A stretch of 64,000 nucleotides of DNA from an uncultured Pseudoxanthomonas sp. GTDB taxonomy: Bacteria > Pseudomonadota > Gammaproteobacteria > Xanthomonadales > Xanthomonadaceae. Below the pieces are notes generated by a model, which worked only from the letters and a program-made list of their open reading frames with translations, did no database searches and was not told where the DNA came from. The DNA is taken from assembly GCA_946479745.1 (NCBI GenBank), contig CAMLGZ010000015.1, positions 16,831 to 80,830 of the forward strand, in the 5' to 3' direction. This document shows positions 9,414 through 19,900 of the stretch, piece after piece. A program made the position numbers and the translations under genes. The stretch's first letter is position 1. Every line of letters begins with the position of its first letter.

Positions 9414-9529
9414 CGTCATCCCAGCGAAAGCTGGGATCCATCTTGATTTTCGCGCTGAGGCCACAGCAAGACGCAAAGCCAAAAGCAGAAGCAAGATCAA
9501 AATGGATCCCAGCTTTCGCTGGGATGACG
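9414..9529. repeat. Palindromic repeat with CATCCCAGCGAAAGCTGGGAT arms
   Basis: The arms beginning CGTCATCCCAGCGAAAGC and ending GCTTTCGCTGGGATGACG flank a linker rich in AGCAA/AAGC and GATCAAA. A second copy of the same family is at 61748-61876. It lies between the DUF4159 and moxR genes. A frame from a GTG at 9362 (overlapping the DUF4159 stop) stays open through it into moxR, ending at 9679. Confidence 0.8.
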
Positions 9530-9581
9530 ATTCATTATTTTTGTTGCAACTGGCCGCATTTGAAGTCAGCAAGGAACCACG

Positions 9582-10580
9582 ATGACAACCCCGCTCACCG
9601 AATCCGACCTCCAATCCCAGCTCGCCAAACTAGGCCAGCTGCGCCAGGCCATCGCCCAAGCCATCGTCGGCCAGTATGAAGTCGTCGAGCAATTGCTGAT
9701 CGGCCTGCTGGCCGGCGGCCATTGCCTGCTCGAAGGCGTGCCCGGCCTCGGCAAAACCCTGCTGGTGCGTTCGCTGGGGCAGGCGCTGGAATTGCAGTTC
9801 CGGCGCGTGCAGTTCACCCCCGACCTGATGCCCAGCGACATCCTGGGCACCGAATTGCTGGAAGAAGACCACGGCACCGGCCATCGCCATTTCCGCTTCC
9901 AGCCCGGGCCGGTGTTCACCAACCTGTTGCTGGCCGACGAACTCAACCGTACTCCGCCCAAGACCCAGGCCGCGCTGTTGGAAGCGATGCAGGAACGCAC
10001 CGTCAGCTACGCCGGCGTGACCCACGCGCTGCCGGCGCCTTTTTTCGTGCTGGCCACGCAGAATCCGCTGGAACAGGCCGGCACCTATCCATTGCCAGAG
10101 GCGCAGCTGGACCGCTTCCTGCTGCACATCCGTGTGGACTATCCCAGTGAGCGCGAAGAACACGACATCCTGGCGCAGACCACCGGCAGTCGCAGCAACG
10201 ACGTGCCGCAGGTGATGCAGGGCGAGGAAGTGTTGAAGTTGCAGGCACGGGTGCGCGAAGTGCATCTGGGCGAAGACCTGCTGGCGTGGATCACCAAGCT
10301 GGTGCGTGCGAGCAGACCCGGCGAAGGTTCATTGGAAGAAGTGCGCAAGTACGTCAAATGGGGCGCCGGTCCGCGCGCCGGCCAATCGCTGGTGCTGGCG
10401 GCCAAGGCGCGTGCGTTGCTGCATGGCCGTCTGGCCGCGACGCGCGAGGACATCATCGCGCTGGCGGCACCGGTCATGCGCCACCGCCTGCTGTTGTCGT
10501 TCGCCGCCGAAGCCGAACAGAAAAGCGCCGACGACGTGATCGCCGCGCTGTTGCGCAGCGTGCCGTTGCCGGCAGCCTGA
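9582..10580 (+). CDS. MoxR family AAA+ ATPase
   Basis: 332 residues, ATG with AAGGAA upstream. Walker A is GVPGLGKT, Walker B is LLADELNRTPPKTQ, and sensor 1 is VLATQNPLEQAGTYPLPEAQLDRFL, all diagnostic of MoxR. MoxR proteins act as chaperone-like ATPases that assemble or activate complexes together with VWA-domain proteins. The DUF58 and BatA genes directly downstream fit that model. Cytoplasmic. Confidence 0.93.
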   Translation: MTTPLTESDLQSQLAKLGQLRQAIAQAIVGQYEVVEQLLIGLLAGGHCLLEGVPGLGKTLLVRSLGQALELQFRRVQFTPDLMPSDILGTELLEEDHGTGHRHFRFQPGPVFTNLLLADELNRTPPKTQAALLEAMQERTVSYAGVTHALPAPFFVLATQNPLEQAGTYPLPEAQLDRFLLHIRVDYPSEREEHDILAQTTGSRSNDVPQVMQGEEVLKLQARVREVHLGEDLLAWITKLVRASRPGEGSLEEVRKYVKWGAGPRAGQSLVLAAKARALLHGRLAATREDIIALAAPVMRHRLLLSFAAEAEQKSADDVIAALLRSVPLPAA

Positions 10581-10593
10581 CAGGCCGCACGCG

Positions 10594-11490
10594 GTGTCGT
10601 ACGAACTGATCCCGCCCCAGGTTCGCAGCCGGTTGAAAGACCTGCGGCTGACGTCGCGGCATGCGGTCGGTTTGCACGGCATCGGTCTGCACCATAGCCG
10701 CAGCCGTGGCGCCGGCCTGGAGTTCGCCCAGTACCGCGCCTACGAACCCGGCGACGAATTGCGCCAGATCGACTGGAAGCTCTACGCGCGCTCGGACCGC
10801 TTCTTCGTGCGCGAAGCCGAACGGGAAAGTCCCCTCGCGGTGTGGATACTGATCGATGCCAGCGCCTCGATGGCGCAGGAAGACGCGGCGCGTCCGGGTT
10901 GGTCGCGGCTGGATGCGGCCAAATCGCTTGCGGCCTGCATCGGCGAGCTGGCGATGCGCCAAGGCGATCGCTTCGGTTGGGTAACCTTGTGCGATGAAGG
11001 CCTGCAGCTGGTTTCGCCCGCCGCTGGCGCGCGGCAACGCGACCGTCTGTTGCTGGAAATGCATGGGCTATCGGCGCGCGGCGGATTTCCCGGCGTGGAA
11101 AGGTTGACGCCGTTGTGGGACCGGGTCGGCGCGCACGACCTGGTGATCGTGCTCGGCGACTGCTTCGATCCGGCTTGTCTGGAGCTGATGCAACGGTTGG
11201 CGGCGGCACGACGCGAGGTGCTTGCGATTCAGCTGCTGACTGTGGAGGAACGCGACTTCCCGTTCCGCGGCGGCTACCGCTTCCGCGATCCGGAAACCGG
11301 TGAAGAATTGTTGGGCGACGGCGTTGCCCTGCGCGCGGATTTCCTGAAACGTTTCAGTGAAGCGCGCGACACGCTGCACGCGCAACTCGACGCCAGTGGC
11401 ATCCGCCATGCCGGTTACGTGCTGGACCAGGAACTGGACGTGCCGCTGCGGCGTTTGTTCGGCTCACGCGACGCGGCGGAGTACGCATGA
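10594..11490 (+). CDS. DUF58 (VWA-like) protein
   Basis: 298 residues from GTG 13 bases after moxR. The conserved DUF58 block runs AYEPGDELRQIDWKLYARSD, followed by a MIDAS-like VWILIDASASM that suggests metal-dependent protein binding in a von Willebrand A fold. DUF58 proteins nearly always accompany MoxR. The stop overlaps the start of the BatA gene (ATGA), indicating translational coupling. Confidence 0.92.
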   Translation: MSYELIPPQVRSRLKDLRLTSRHAVGLHGIGLHHSRSRGAGLEFAQYRAYEPGDELRQIDWKLYARSDRFFVREAERESPLAVWILIDASASMAQEDAARPGWSRLDAAKSLAACIGELAMRQGDRFGWVTLCDEGLQLVSPAAGARQRDRLLLEMHGLSARGGFPGVERLTPLWDRVGAHDLVIVLGDCFDPACLELMQRLAAARREVLAIQLLTVEERDFPFRGGYRFRDPETGEELLGDGVALRADFLKRFSEARDTLHAQLDASGIRHAGYVLDQELDVPLRRLFGSRDAAEYA

Positions 11491-12650
11491 ACGCAGCGCT
11501 GTTGTTGCCGGTGGCCCTGGCCGCGCTCACCGCGCTGCTGCTGCCATTGCTGATCCATCTGGCGCGCCGCAGCGAACAACGCCCTACCGATTTCGCCGCG
11601 CTGCGCTGGCTGCGGCAGAAGCCCAGGCCGCGCCATCGCGTGCGCTTCGACGAATGGCCGCTGCTGATCGCGCGCCTGCTGCTGCTCGCCTTGCTGGCGG
11701 TGTGGCTGGCGAAACCGGTGCTGTTCGGAAGCGCCAGTGAAACGCCGTGGGTGGCGGTGATGCCGGGTATCGACATGGCGCAGGCACGCGCAGCCATTAC
11801 CGACGACAAGGCGCGCCTGCATTGGCTGGCACCCGGTTTCCCGGCTTTGGAGCAGCCACCGTCTTCGGCCGCGTCATTGCCGTTCGCCAGCCTGTTGCGT
11901 CAACTCGACTCTGAACTTCCCGCCGCAGTGAAGTTGAGTGTGCTGGTTCCCGAACAACTGCAGGGCGCGGATGCGCAACGACCGCAGTTGTCGCGCACTG
12001 TCGAGTGGAAAGTGCTTCCAGGCGCGATGACAGCACCCAAGCCCGTTGCTGTCGGCGCGCCTGCACTCGCTGTCCGCCACGCGCAGGATCGCAAAGACGG
12101 ATTGCGTTACCTGCGCGCGGCGGCGAGCGCGTGGCAGCCTTCGGCGACAACGGCCGCATTCGCAGCGGCGCCGGTGGGTCAGGCTCTTCCAACCAATGCG
12201 CGATATCTGGTCTGGCTTGCGCCCGGCCCGGTACCTGCTGCGGTCGACGATTGGATCCGGCAGGGTGGAACCGCACTGCTGGCGACGGATACCGAATACA
12301 AGTTGCCTGCTTCGACGACTGTCTACTGGCGCGATGAAGTCGGCGCTCCTCTGGTCGAAGGCGCCACGCTGGGCAAAGGGCGCGTACTTCGCTTCACCCG
12401 CGCCTTCGCTCCGGCGACCATGCCGCAACTGCTGCAGCCGGATTTCCCACGCAATCTGCGCAACTTGTTCGCAGCATCCGCGTTGGCGCCGACGCGTGTG
12501 CTTGCGCAGGACTATGCGCCGGTATCCGGTGGCGCTGTGTACGCACGGGCGCCGCGGGATCTGCAGCCGTGGCTGGCGTTGCTGATCGCAATGCTGCTGC
12601 TGGTCGAGCGCTGGTTGGCGACCCGGCGCAGCCGCGGAGTCTCGCCATGA
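11487..12650 (+). CDS. BatA-like membrane protein
   Basis: 387 residues. The N terminus carries the BatA/aerotolerance-regulator signature: two membrane segments around LLLPLLIHLARR and LLIARLLLLALLAVWLAKPVLF with the intervening RPTDFAALRWLRQKPRPR. The large middle part lies outside the membrane, and a last TM segment (WLALLIAMLLLVERWL) ends the protein. It probably anchors the MoxR-DUF58 machinery. ATGA overlap with DUF58 upstream. Confidence 0.88.
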   Translation: MNAALLLPVALAALTALLLPLLIHLARRSEQRPTDFAALRWLRQKPRPRHRVRFDEWPLLIARLLLLALLAVWLAKPVLFGSASETPWVAVMPGIDMAQARAAITDDKARLHWLAPGFPALEQPPSSAASLPFASLLRQLDSELPAAVKLSVLVPEQLQGADAQRPQLSRTVEWKVLPGAMTAPKPVAVGAPALAVRHAQDRKDGLRYLRAAASAWQPSATTAAFAAAPVGQALPTNARYLVWLAPGPVPAAVDDWIRQGGTALLATDTEYKLPASTTVYWRDEVGAPLVEGATLGKGRVLRFTRAFAPATMPQLLQPDFPRNLRNLFAASALAPTRVLAQDYAPVSGGAVYARAPRDLQPWLALLIAMLLLVERWLATRRSRGVSP

Positions 12651-12871
12651 GTCTCCATGCGTCACTCTCGCAGCCGGTCCACGGGCATGGCACGACCGAG
12701 GGCCGTTTTTGCTCTGCCCCCTTTGGAAAAGGGGGCTACGGGGGATTTGCTTTTGATCTTGAGCAACAGCGACAGCAGCAGCAAGAGCAAGAGCAAATCC
12801 CCCTCAATCCCCCTTTTTCAAAGGGGGAGGCGGTACTGCGCGCAGCTGAAGAAGGGCTGGCTGCGTCATGA
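12647..12871 (+). CDS. Repeat-derived 74-codon bridging ORF between BatA and DUF4175 genes
   Basis: ATG overlaps the BatA stop (ATGA, 12647-12650) and the TGA overlaps the DUF4175 start (ATGA, 12868-12871). The interior is the palindromic element at 12716-12828, translated as SAPFGKGGYGGFAF then QQRQQQQEQEQ then PLNPPFSKGE. No domain is recognisable. The exact overlap at both ends suggests that translational coupling was kept when the repeat entered. Confidence 0.45.
   Translation: MSLHASLSQPVHGHGTTEGRFCSAPFGKGGYGGFAFDLEQQRQQQQEQEQIPLNPPFSKGEAVLRAAEEGLAAS
12716..12828. repeat. Palindromic repeat with CCCCTTTGGAAAAGGGGG arms
   Basis: Outer arms CCCCCTTTGGAAAAGGGGG and CCCCCTTTTTCAAAGGGGG, with inner GGGGGATTTGCT and AGCAAATCCCCC, flank an (AGCAGC/AGCAAG)n linker. 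The same family occurs at 57996-58118 between mlaF and mlaE. Confidence 0.8.
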
Positions 12872-15027
12872 TCGCGAGCAAGCTATTGCAGCCGGCGCGC
12901 ACGCGCAGTCTGATCGATGATCTGCTGCTCTGGTCGCCGCTGCCGTTGCTGGCAGCCGCTGCGGTCTGGCGCTGGCAGGGCGCAGCGACGGCCGCACTGA
13001 CCGCGATTGCCGGCTTGATCCTGTTGACGGTTTTCGCATGGCGACGCACACATCGCTTCGATCGACAATGGTTGATCCGGCAACTCGATGCGCGGCGCGC
13101 CGACATGGAAGACAGCGCGGACCTGTTGTTCGCCGAAGAGGCGCGATTGAATCCGCTGCAGCAATTGCAGCGCACGCGCCTGCAACAGCGCTTGGCCAAG
13201 AACGCCACGCCCGATCTGCGACCGGCATGGTCGGCGCGGCGCATCGCCGCCACCTGGATCACGGGCGCGCTGGCCATCTCTGCGTTATTCCTGTGGCCGG
13301 CACGGCCAACAGCCACGGTTCTCACGCCGAGCACCGGGAACCTGCCGGTGGTAGCCGGAGTGCCGCGGTTGGTAGCGCAACGGCTGCGCATAGTTCCTCC
13401 TGCCTACACAGGACTGCCGGCGCGCGACGAAGCCGCCCTGGATGCGAAAGCGCCACAGGGTTCGCGCCTGCAATGGACGCTGCATTTCGAACCGCAGCCG
13501 GTCGCCGCCGACCTGATCTTCCATGACGGCACGCGTGCGGCATTGACCCGCGATGGCAACGATTGGAGCGTAGTCCGCAGCCTGGACAAGTCGGCGCTGT
13601 ACCGGGTCTCGCCAAGCGGCGCGGAAAAGCAGCCCGCGCCGCCGCTGCACCGTCTGGATGCGATAAACGACGCGCCGCCGCAAGTGAAAGTGCTGGCTCC
13701 TCAGCTCAGCCTGAGCCTGGTCACGTCCGGCCAGCGCAATTGGGCGCTGAGTTTCGAAGTGAGCGACGACTACGGCGTGGCGGCGAACGCGCTGCTTCGC
13801 ATCACCCTGGCCCAGGGCGAAGGGGAGAACATCACTTTCCGCGAACGCACGCTCGAGGTGCGCGGCATCGGCAGTGGCAAGCTGAAACGCTTTTCGCCAC
13901 AACTGGATCTGGCCGCACTCGGCTTCGCAACCGGCGACGACCTGATCGCACAGCTCACCGTCAGCGACAACCGCGCGCCGAAGCCGCAAGCGGTGAAGAG
14001 CCCCAGCCTGATCCTGCGCTGGCCTTCTGATCTCGGCGCCGAAAGTACCGGCCTGGAAGGCATGGTCAAGAAGGTGATGCCGGCGTACTTCCGCAGCCAG
14101 CGCCAGATCATCATCGACGCCGAGGCGCTGTTGAAGGAGCAGCGCAAGCTAGACGCCGAACGCTTCCTCGCCCGTTCCGACGGCATCGGCGTGGACCAGC
14201 GCATCCTGCGACTGCGCTACGGCCAGTTCCTGGGCGAGGAAGCCGAAGGCGGCGCCAAACCGCCGCCGACCAACGACGCCGAAACGCACGACGACGATCA
14301 CGCGCAGACGCAGGCCGAGGCGTCGACGCAGGACGAGCATGACCACGCGTCCGCCAGCGACGAGGCGAAGCCGGCTTTCGGCGCCGAGGCCGATGTGCTG
14401 GAAGAGTTCGGCCACACCCACGACCATGCCGAAGCAGCCACTCTGCTCGATCCGGAAACCCGCGCCACGCTGAAACAGGCGCTGGACCAGATGTGGCAAT
14501 CGGAGTTGCATCTGCGTCAGGGTCATCCCCAGCAAGCTTTGCCCTACGCGTACAAAGCGCTGGGTTTCATCAAGCAGGTGCAGCAGGCCACACGCATCTT
14601 CCTGGCCCGCGTCGGCCCCGAGCTTCCGCCCATCGATGAAGCGCGGCGCATGACCGGCGACCGTACCGGACTGGCGCGCCGCGAGCTGTCGCTGGCGGCC
14701 AGCGACACCGGCATCGACGCCGCGCCCGCCGAGGTGTGGCGCGCACTCGCCGATTCGCCGGATCCGGCCAAGACGACGGAACTGCCGCTGGATGCGCTCG
14801 AACGGTGGCTGCGCGCCAACGAAGCGCGCGTTCCCGATCCGCTCGCCTTCGTGAGCGCGATCGATGCGGTGCGGCGCGATCCGTCCTGCGTCGAATGCCG
14901 GCGTAGCCTGCGCGGACTATTGTGGACGGTGTTGCCGCGACCACCGGCGAACGTCCTGCGGCGCAACGACGAAGGTGCCGACGGTCACCGTTACCTGGAA
15001 GCGTTGCGGCAGGAGACGCAGCCATGA
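12868..15027 (+). CDS. DUF4175 family membrane protein
   Basis: 719 residues. Two N-terminal TM segments (residues about 23-55) precede a long soluble part resembling DUF4175 proteins, which sit beside MoxR/BatA genes. A low-complexity Asp/His/Glu-rich stretch around residues 470-530 (HDDDHAQTQAEASTQDEHDH, HTHDHAEAATLLD) could bind metal. Helical repeats follow. The start overlaps the repeat-derived ORF; the stop overlaps the next start (ATGA at 15024-15027). Function unknown. Confidence 0.8.
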   Translation: MIASKLLQPARTRSLIDDLLLWSPLPLLAAAAVWRWQGAATAALTAIAGLILLTVFAWRRTHRFDRQWLIRQLDARRADMEDSADLLFAEEARLNPLQQLQRTRLQQRLAKNATPDLRPAWSARRIAATWITGALAISALFLWPARPTATVLTPSTGNLPVVAGVPRLVAQRLRIVPPAYTGLPARDEAALDAKAPQGSRLQWTLHFEPQPVAADLIFHDGTRAALTRDGNDWSVVRSLDKSALYRVSPSGAEKQPAPPLHRLDAINDAPPQVKVLAPQLSLSLVTSGQRNWALSFEVSDDYGVAANALLRITLAQGEGENITFRERTLEVRGIGSGKLKRFSPQLDLAALGFATGDDLIAQLTVSDNRAPKPQAVKSPSLILRWPSDLGAESTGLEGMVKKVMPAYFRSQRQIIIDAEALLKEQRKLDAERFLARSDGIGVDQRILRLRYGQFLGEEAEGGAKPPPTNDAETHDDDHAQTQAEASTQDEHDHASASDEAKPAFGAEADVLEEFGHTHDHAEAATLLDPETRATLKQALDQMWQSELHLRQGHPQQALPYAYKALGFIKQVQQATRIFLARVGPELPPIDEARRMTGDRTGLARRELSLAASDTGIDAAPAEVWRALADSPDPAKTTELPLDALERWLRANEARVPDPLAFVSAIDAVRRDPSCVECRRSLRGLLWTVLPRPPANVLRRNDEGADGHRYLEALRQETQP

Positions 15028-16874
15028 ACCTCTCGTTGTGGCTGACGGTGTTGCTGGCACTGGCGGTCGTGCTCGCCTGGGTGCGCCTTTTGCTCTGGCA
15101 GCGGCGCGTGCCGGTGGCTTCGCGATCGCGCAGTTGGCGAATGGCGGCGTTGTGGCTGTTGCAACCACTGTGCGCGGCGTTGCTCTACTTCACGCTGTTG
15201 CCGCCCACGCTGCCCACCGAAGCGGGAACGCTGGTGGTTGCCACCGCGAGTTCGACTCCCATCGGCACACAGGTGGCGGGCGATCGTTTGATCGCTTTGC
15301 CCGAAGCGCCGGCTTTGCCCAACGCCGAACGCGTGCCCGATCTGGCCACCGCGTTGCGCAAATATCCGGGCAGGCAACGGCTGCGTATCGTCGGCGCTGG
15401 TCTGGAGCTACGCGATAGAGACGCCGCGCGCGGCGTGCCGCTGACCTTCGATGCGCCCGCCCTGCCGCGCGGTGTGGTGCGTCTCGACGGACCACAGCAG
15501 GTAGCGGCCGGCACCGGATTCCAGGTGGGTGGACAAGTGAATGGCGTGGACAAAGGATCGGTGGAGCTGATCGATCCGGCCGGTCAGCAGGTGGATGTGG
15601 TTTCGCTGGCATCCAACGGCGAATTCCTTCTCACAGGCACCGCACGTGTACCTGGGCAAGCAGTCTTCACCCTGCGTGTGCGCGATGCGCAACGCAAACC
15701 GGTGGAAGAGATCCAGGTGCCGCTGTGGGCGATAGCCGATCAGGCTCCGCGCGTGCTTTTGTTGGCGGGTGCGCCTTCGCCCGAACTGAAATACCTGCGT
15801 CGCTGGGCCACCGACGCCGGACTTCTGCTGCATACCCAGCTCAGCGTCGGCGGCGGCATGCAACTGGGCGATGCGCCGTTGCGAGTGGACGCGGCGACGT
15901 TGCAACGTTTCGATCTGGTGGTGCTGGACGAGCGAAGCTGGGCTGCGCTGAGCGCGGGCGAGCGAGCGGCGTTGTCCGAAGCGACCCGCAAGGGACTTGG
16001 ACTTCTGCTGCGCGCTACCGGACCGCTGTCCGATGCCACCCGCCGTCAGTGGCAGGCGCTGGGTTTCGCGCTTTCCCCGGGCAGCGACACGGCCACCGTG
16101 CGCTTGCCAGCCGAATCGGTCGATGAGGAAGCGCTACGCGCACGGCGTGGTCCGGCGACTGCGGACACCGCAGGTGCGCCCCACGGACCGCAGGAAGAAA
16201 ATCCTGCGCTGACCCGTCGCGCGATGACAATGGGCGGCAGCGACACCACGCCGCTGTTGCACGATGGCGAGGGCACCGTACTCGCGGTCTGGCGAGCGGA
16301 AGGGCTTGGACGCATTGCCGTGTGGAGCCTCACCGACAGCTTCGCACTCGCGCTCTCGGGACAGGGCGCCCGCCACGCCGAACTGTGGAGCAGCGTGTTC
16401 GCCACCCTGGCCCGCGCGCGCGCCGATGCCAAGCCACGCATCGAACCGCAGCCGCGCCAGCAGCAACGCACCGCGCTGTGCGGGCTCGGCGGCAAACCCC
16501 GTGTCGTCGCACCCGATGGACAAGTGACCACGCTGCTACCTGATCCGACTACCGGCGACTTCGCCTGCGCTGCCTATTGGCCGCAGCGCCCGGGCTGGCA
16601 TGTGCTGCAGCAAACCGACGAGGCAGGCGAACATTCCAGGCCCTTCTACGTCTACGCAACCGACGCGGCGCCCGGCTTGCGCGCCGCCGACCGGCGCAAT
16701 GCGACGCTGCGACTGCTGGCCATTCCGCAGGATGCGGCGGCCGCCCCGGCCGGTAACGGTCAGCCCGACCGTCGTGGTCCGTCCTGGCCTTGGTTGTTGG
16801 CTTTGCTCATCGCCTTCGCCGCCCTTTGGTGGCTGGAGCGCGCGCGGTTCGGAAAAACAATCCCGATGGTTTGA
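15024..16874 (+). CDS. Membrane protein with amidotransferase-like fold, MoxR cluster
   Basis: 616 residues from the ATG that overlaps the DUF4175 stop. TM segments lie at residues about 5-25 and 37-57, and one at the C terminus (WPWLLALLIAFAALWWLERARF). Between them are a beta-rich domain and a segment (PRVLLLAGAPSPELKYLRRWATDAG...LVVLDERSWAALSAGERAALSEA) typical of the glutamine-amidotransferase-like domains of BatA-associated proteins. Last gene of the cluster; it ends 76 bases from the convergent M48 gene. Confidence 0.75.
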   Translation: MNLSLWLTVLLALAVVLAWVRLLLWQRRVPVASRSRSWRMAALWLLQPLCAALLYFTLLPPTLPTEAGTLVVATASSTPIGTQVAGDRLIALPEAPALPNAERVPDLATALRKYPGRQRLRIVGAGLELRDRDAARGVPLTFDAPALPRGVVRLDGPQQVAAGTGFQVGGQVNGVDKGSVELIDPAGQQVDVVSLASNGEFLLTGTARVPGQAVFTLRVRDAQRKPVEEIQVPLWAIADQAPRVLLLAGAPSPELKYLRRWATDAGLLLHTQLSVGGGMQLGDAPLRVDAATLQRFDLVVLDERSWAALSAGERAALSEATRKGLGLLLRATGPLSDATRRQWQALGFALSPGSDTATVRLPAESVDEEALRARRGPATADTAGAPHGPQEENPALTRRAMTMGGSDTTPLLHDGEGTVLAVWRAEGLGRIAVWSLTDSFALALSGQGARHAELWSSVFATLARARADAKPRIEPQPRQQQRTALCGLGGKPRVVAPDGQVTTLLPDPTTGDFACAAYWPQRPGWHVLQQTDEAGEHSRPFYVYATDAAPGLRAADRRNATLRLLAIPQDAAAAPAGNGQPDRRGPSWPWLLALLIAFAALWWLERARFGKTIPMV

Positions 16875-16950
16875 AGTGGCCGGCCTGAGCTGGCCACCCC
16901 GGGGATCTGCAGATCCGGTTTTCGTTCCGCGTCCGGTTCGCAGGGCGGGT

Positions 16951-19900
16951 TCAGGTGAAGTAGGGTCTTTCGGCAGAAAAAAGCAGTTTTTTCGCCGAGT
17001 CGCGCCATGCTTCCGGGCACTGCCCGCCCCTCAGGATGACCGCCGTGCTGTACGCGATTCCGCGTGCCCGCAATGAGACATCTCCCAGTACCGTCTCCGC
17101 CTGCGCCCGATCTGCGCCACCGCGCACCGCATCGAAGAACCTGGCGATAGCGGCAGCCTCTTCCGGATCGGACGCCAATGCCGCCGCGCGCAATGCAGTG
17201 GTGTCGCGGTGTTCCCGCGTGGCCACGGCCAGCGAAGTCCAAGCGGTCAGTTCATCAATACCGGAACTCATGGGCAAGGCCAGCATCCGGTCGACCATGT
17301 CCCGGGTGGCACCATCGGACGCAGCGGCAAGCCGCAATACGCGCTGCGACAGTTCTTCGTCGGAGGCAGCCATGCCCAAAGCGCTGGGCAAGTCTCCCGC
17401 GCCCAGGTAGCGATAAGCGGCAAAGGGCGTGCCCTCGGTGCCTTTGCCGGTTTCAAGCGCCAACATGTTTGCCAGGTAACTGGACCTCTCGGCCAGCGCG
17501 GCCACCTGGCCGGGCGAAGCTTGCGGCATGCTGCGCTTTATCCGGGCGAGATCGGGCGCGATGCCTTCCGCAAATTCGGGTCTCAGGCTGGATTGCTCCA
17601 TCAATGGGAGTGCCTGGCCCCATAGACCGCGTTCCGCATAGACATAGCCGGCCGCCATGATCAGCCAAGGCTCTTCCGGCCAACGCAGATGGCCGGTCAC
17701 GAACGCGTCGTCTCTGGCCTTAGGATCGGCGATGCAACGCATGGCGATGTAATTGATCGGCGCCGCATCGGGAGTCTTCGCAGCGAGCGCGCGATGCCGC
17801 GCGCAGACGGCCTCGTGCGCGGCGCCCTTGGCGTACTCCTGCTCCATGCGCAGCGATACGATCTCGATCGGGTTGCGTTTCAGCCGTTCGGCGATGATTT
17901 TTCCTTCCGGGTCCTGTGCCTGGGCCCGCCACAGCCATTCTCCGAGATAGCGCGAATCCTCCGCATCCCATCTTGCGTGGGCGGCTATCAGAGCTGCGGT
18001 ATCTTTTGTTTCCTGGCTTTTCAGAGCACCCAACATTTGATTTGGGGAAGCGTTGCTCAAACCGGACAGCACCGAACGCGTTCCTCCGTTGTTGCTCTTG
18101 GTCTTGATGGACTCGGGCGGTTCGGCGAAGACGTATTCGGCATGGGTCTCGATCCAGCGCTGCGCGCCCAGCCGCTGCTCCGGCACCGCGGGGGCCGAAC
18201 CGTAGTTGGCGGTCCATTCGATCAGCGGCGCCGCGGCGGCGATGTTGTAGACCAGGTGCGGCGCACCCGGAGGCGCATCGCCATCGAAGGCTTCCACCAC
18301 CGCGCCATCGCCGGTTTTCGTTTCCACTTTGTGCACGCTTTGATTGGGCACAGACAAAGTGCTCGATTCGAACGGCTGCAGGCTCAACGATTGCCCGTCG
18401 ATTTCCACAGTCACCGGCCGCGCCAATCCGTTGTATACGTTTACTTTGGAAAGGCCCACCGCGCCGCCCAGCAGCAGCACGGAGCCGACGATGCCGCCGG
18501 CGACCGCAACTCGGGCTGCGCCGGGGAAAAAACCATCTGCGGTCTGGAATTTGTCCCACCAGCCCAGTTTGTGCTGCAGTTGGCGACCCTTGCCGGGCAA
18601 CAGAGTGATGTACTCGCCGGGCGCCGATGCCGCTTGCGCAGGTTCCGGTTCCCGCGCATCGCTGCGCAGCCGGCTCGCGACTTCGTCTTCGGTCGCCAAT
18701 AGCGATTCGAGAGCGGCGCTCCGCAAGGCCGACAAGGCGTTCAAAGTGGCGTGCGTCCAGCTATCGACCGCTTTGATCCACGAGTTGATGTTTTCTTCCG
18801 AAGCACGCGGCAGACTGAACGGCTGCTCCAGCATTTCGGGCCAGGTGGCCACGCCCAGCTTGGCCGCCATCGGCGCGTCCACCACTACCTGCCTGGCTTG
18901 GTCGTACACGGCCTGGAGGGCGGCCTGCACTTGATTGCAGGCTGCCACCAGCTTGCGCAGTTCGCCCTTGGAAACGCGTCCATCGGCAGTGACGATCGCG
19001 TAGGTGTTGCCGAGCAGCGAATGGGCATCGCCGATGTCGGCCTGCGCATGCTCGGCGTAGTGCAATACGTGCACCTGCCCCCGCAACGCCGCTACCCATG
19101 CCGAACCGAGCTTTTCGGCTGCCGCCAGATGCAGGTCGCGGCACCGTCGATCATGCGCCAACACCGCTTGGCGCACCGGCTCCAGCTCGCTCTCCAGTTC
19201 GGCGATGACCGATGGCAACGACTTGCGCGATACCTGCGCGCCCCGCCAGTGCAGCATTCCGCCCTCGGCCTGCAAAGCGCCCAGCCGCACCGCTTCCAGC
19301 GTGGCCCGTTGTTGCTCCAGGTCGCGCAGCTTCTCGATGTCCTCGCCATGGGTTTCCGGGTAAAGCCCCTCCAGCTGCGCCAGCAAGTCGCCGCCGGCCC
19401 CTGCGCCTGTAAACAGATCGCTCGCTCTTGCATGCTTGCGCACGAATGAGCGGCCGAGGTAACTGCCCCGATACCGCGGGGAGAAGGAAATAGCGGCGTA
19501 TTCCTCGTCCAGCCTGCGCAGCGATTCTTCGGCCGGCGCGAACTCCGCCGGCGGGTTGGACATCATGCGCAGCGATACCTGTTCCTTCAACGATTGCGCA
19601 TCGCGCAGCAGGCACAGCGCCGGGCGCTCGTCGATGGGACAGGAAACGTAGACCTGCTTGAGGTTCTCCTCCCGCGCCGTGCTGGAAGGATGGGTAGACC
19701 ACATCTGCGGCGGCTGCACCAGTTCGGCCTGGAATACGCGGTGGCTGTCTTTCCGGTCCTGCGGCACGGTGGGCGACTGGCCGTAGGCCGGATCGGCCAG
19801 CACCGCGCGCAGGCGCTCGATGATCCGGGTCTGGACGACGAACAGATCCTTGACCGGGCGGCCTTGCTGGAATTCGCTGTTGGCGAACTGCAGCGCCCTG

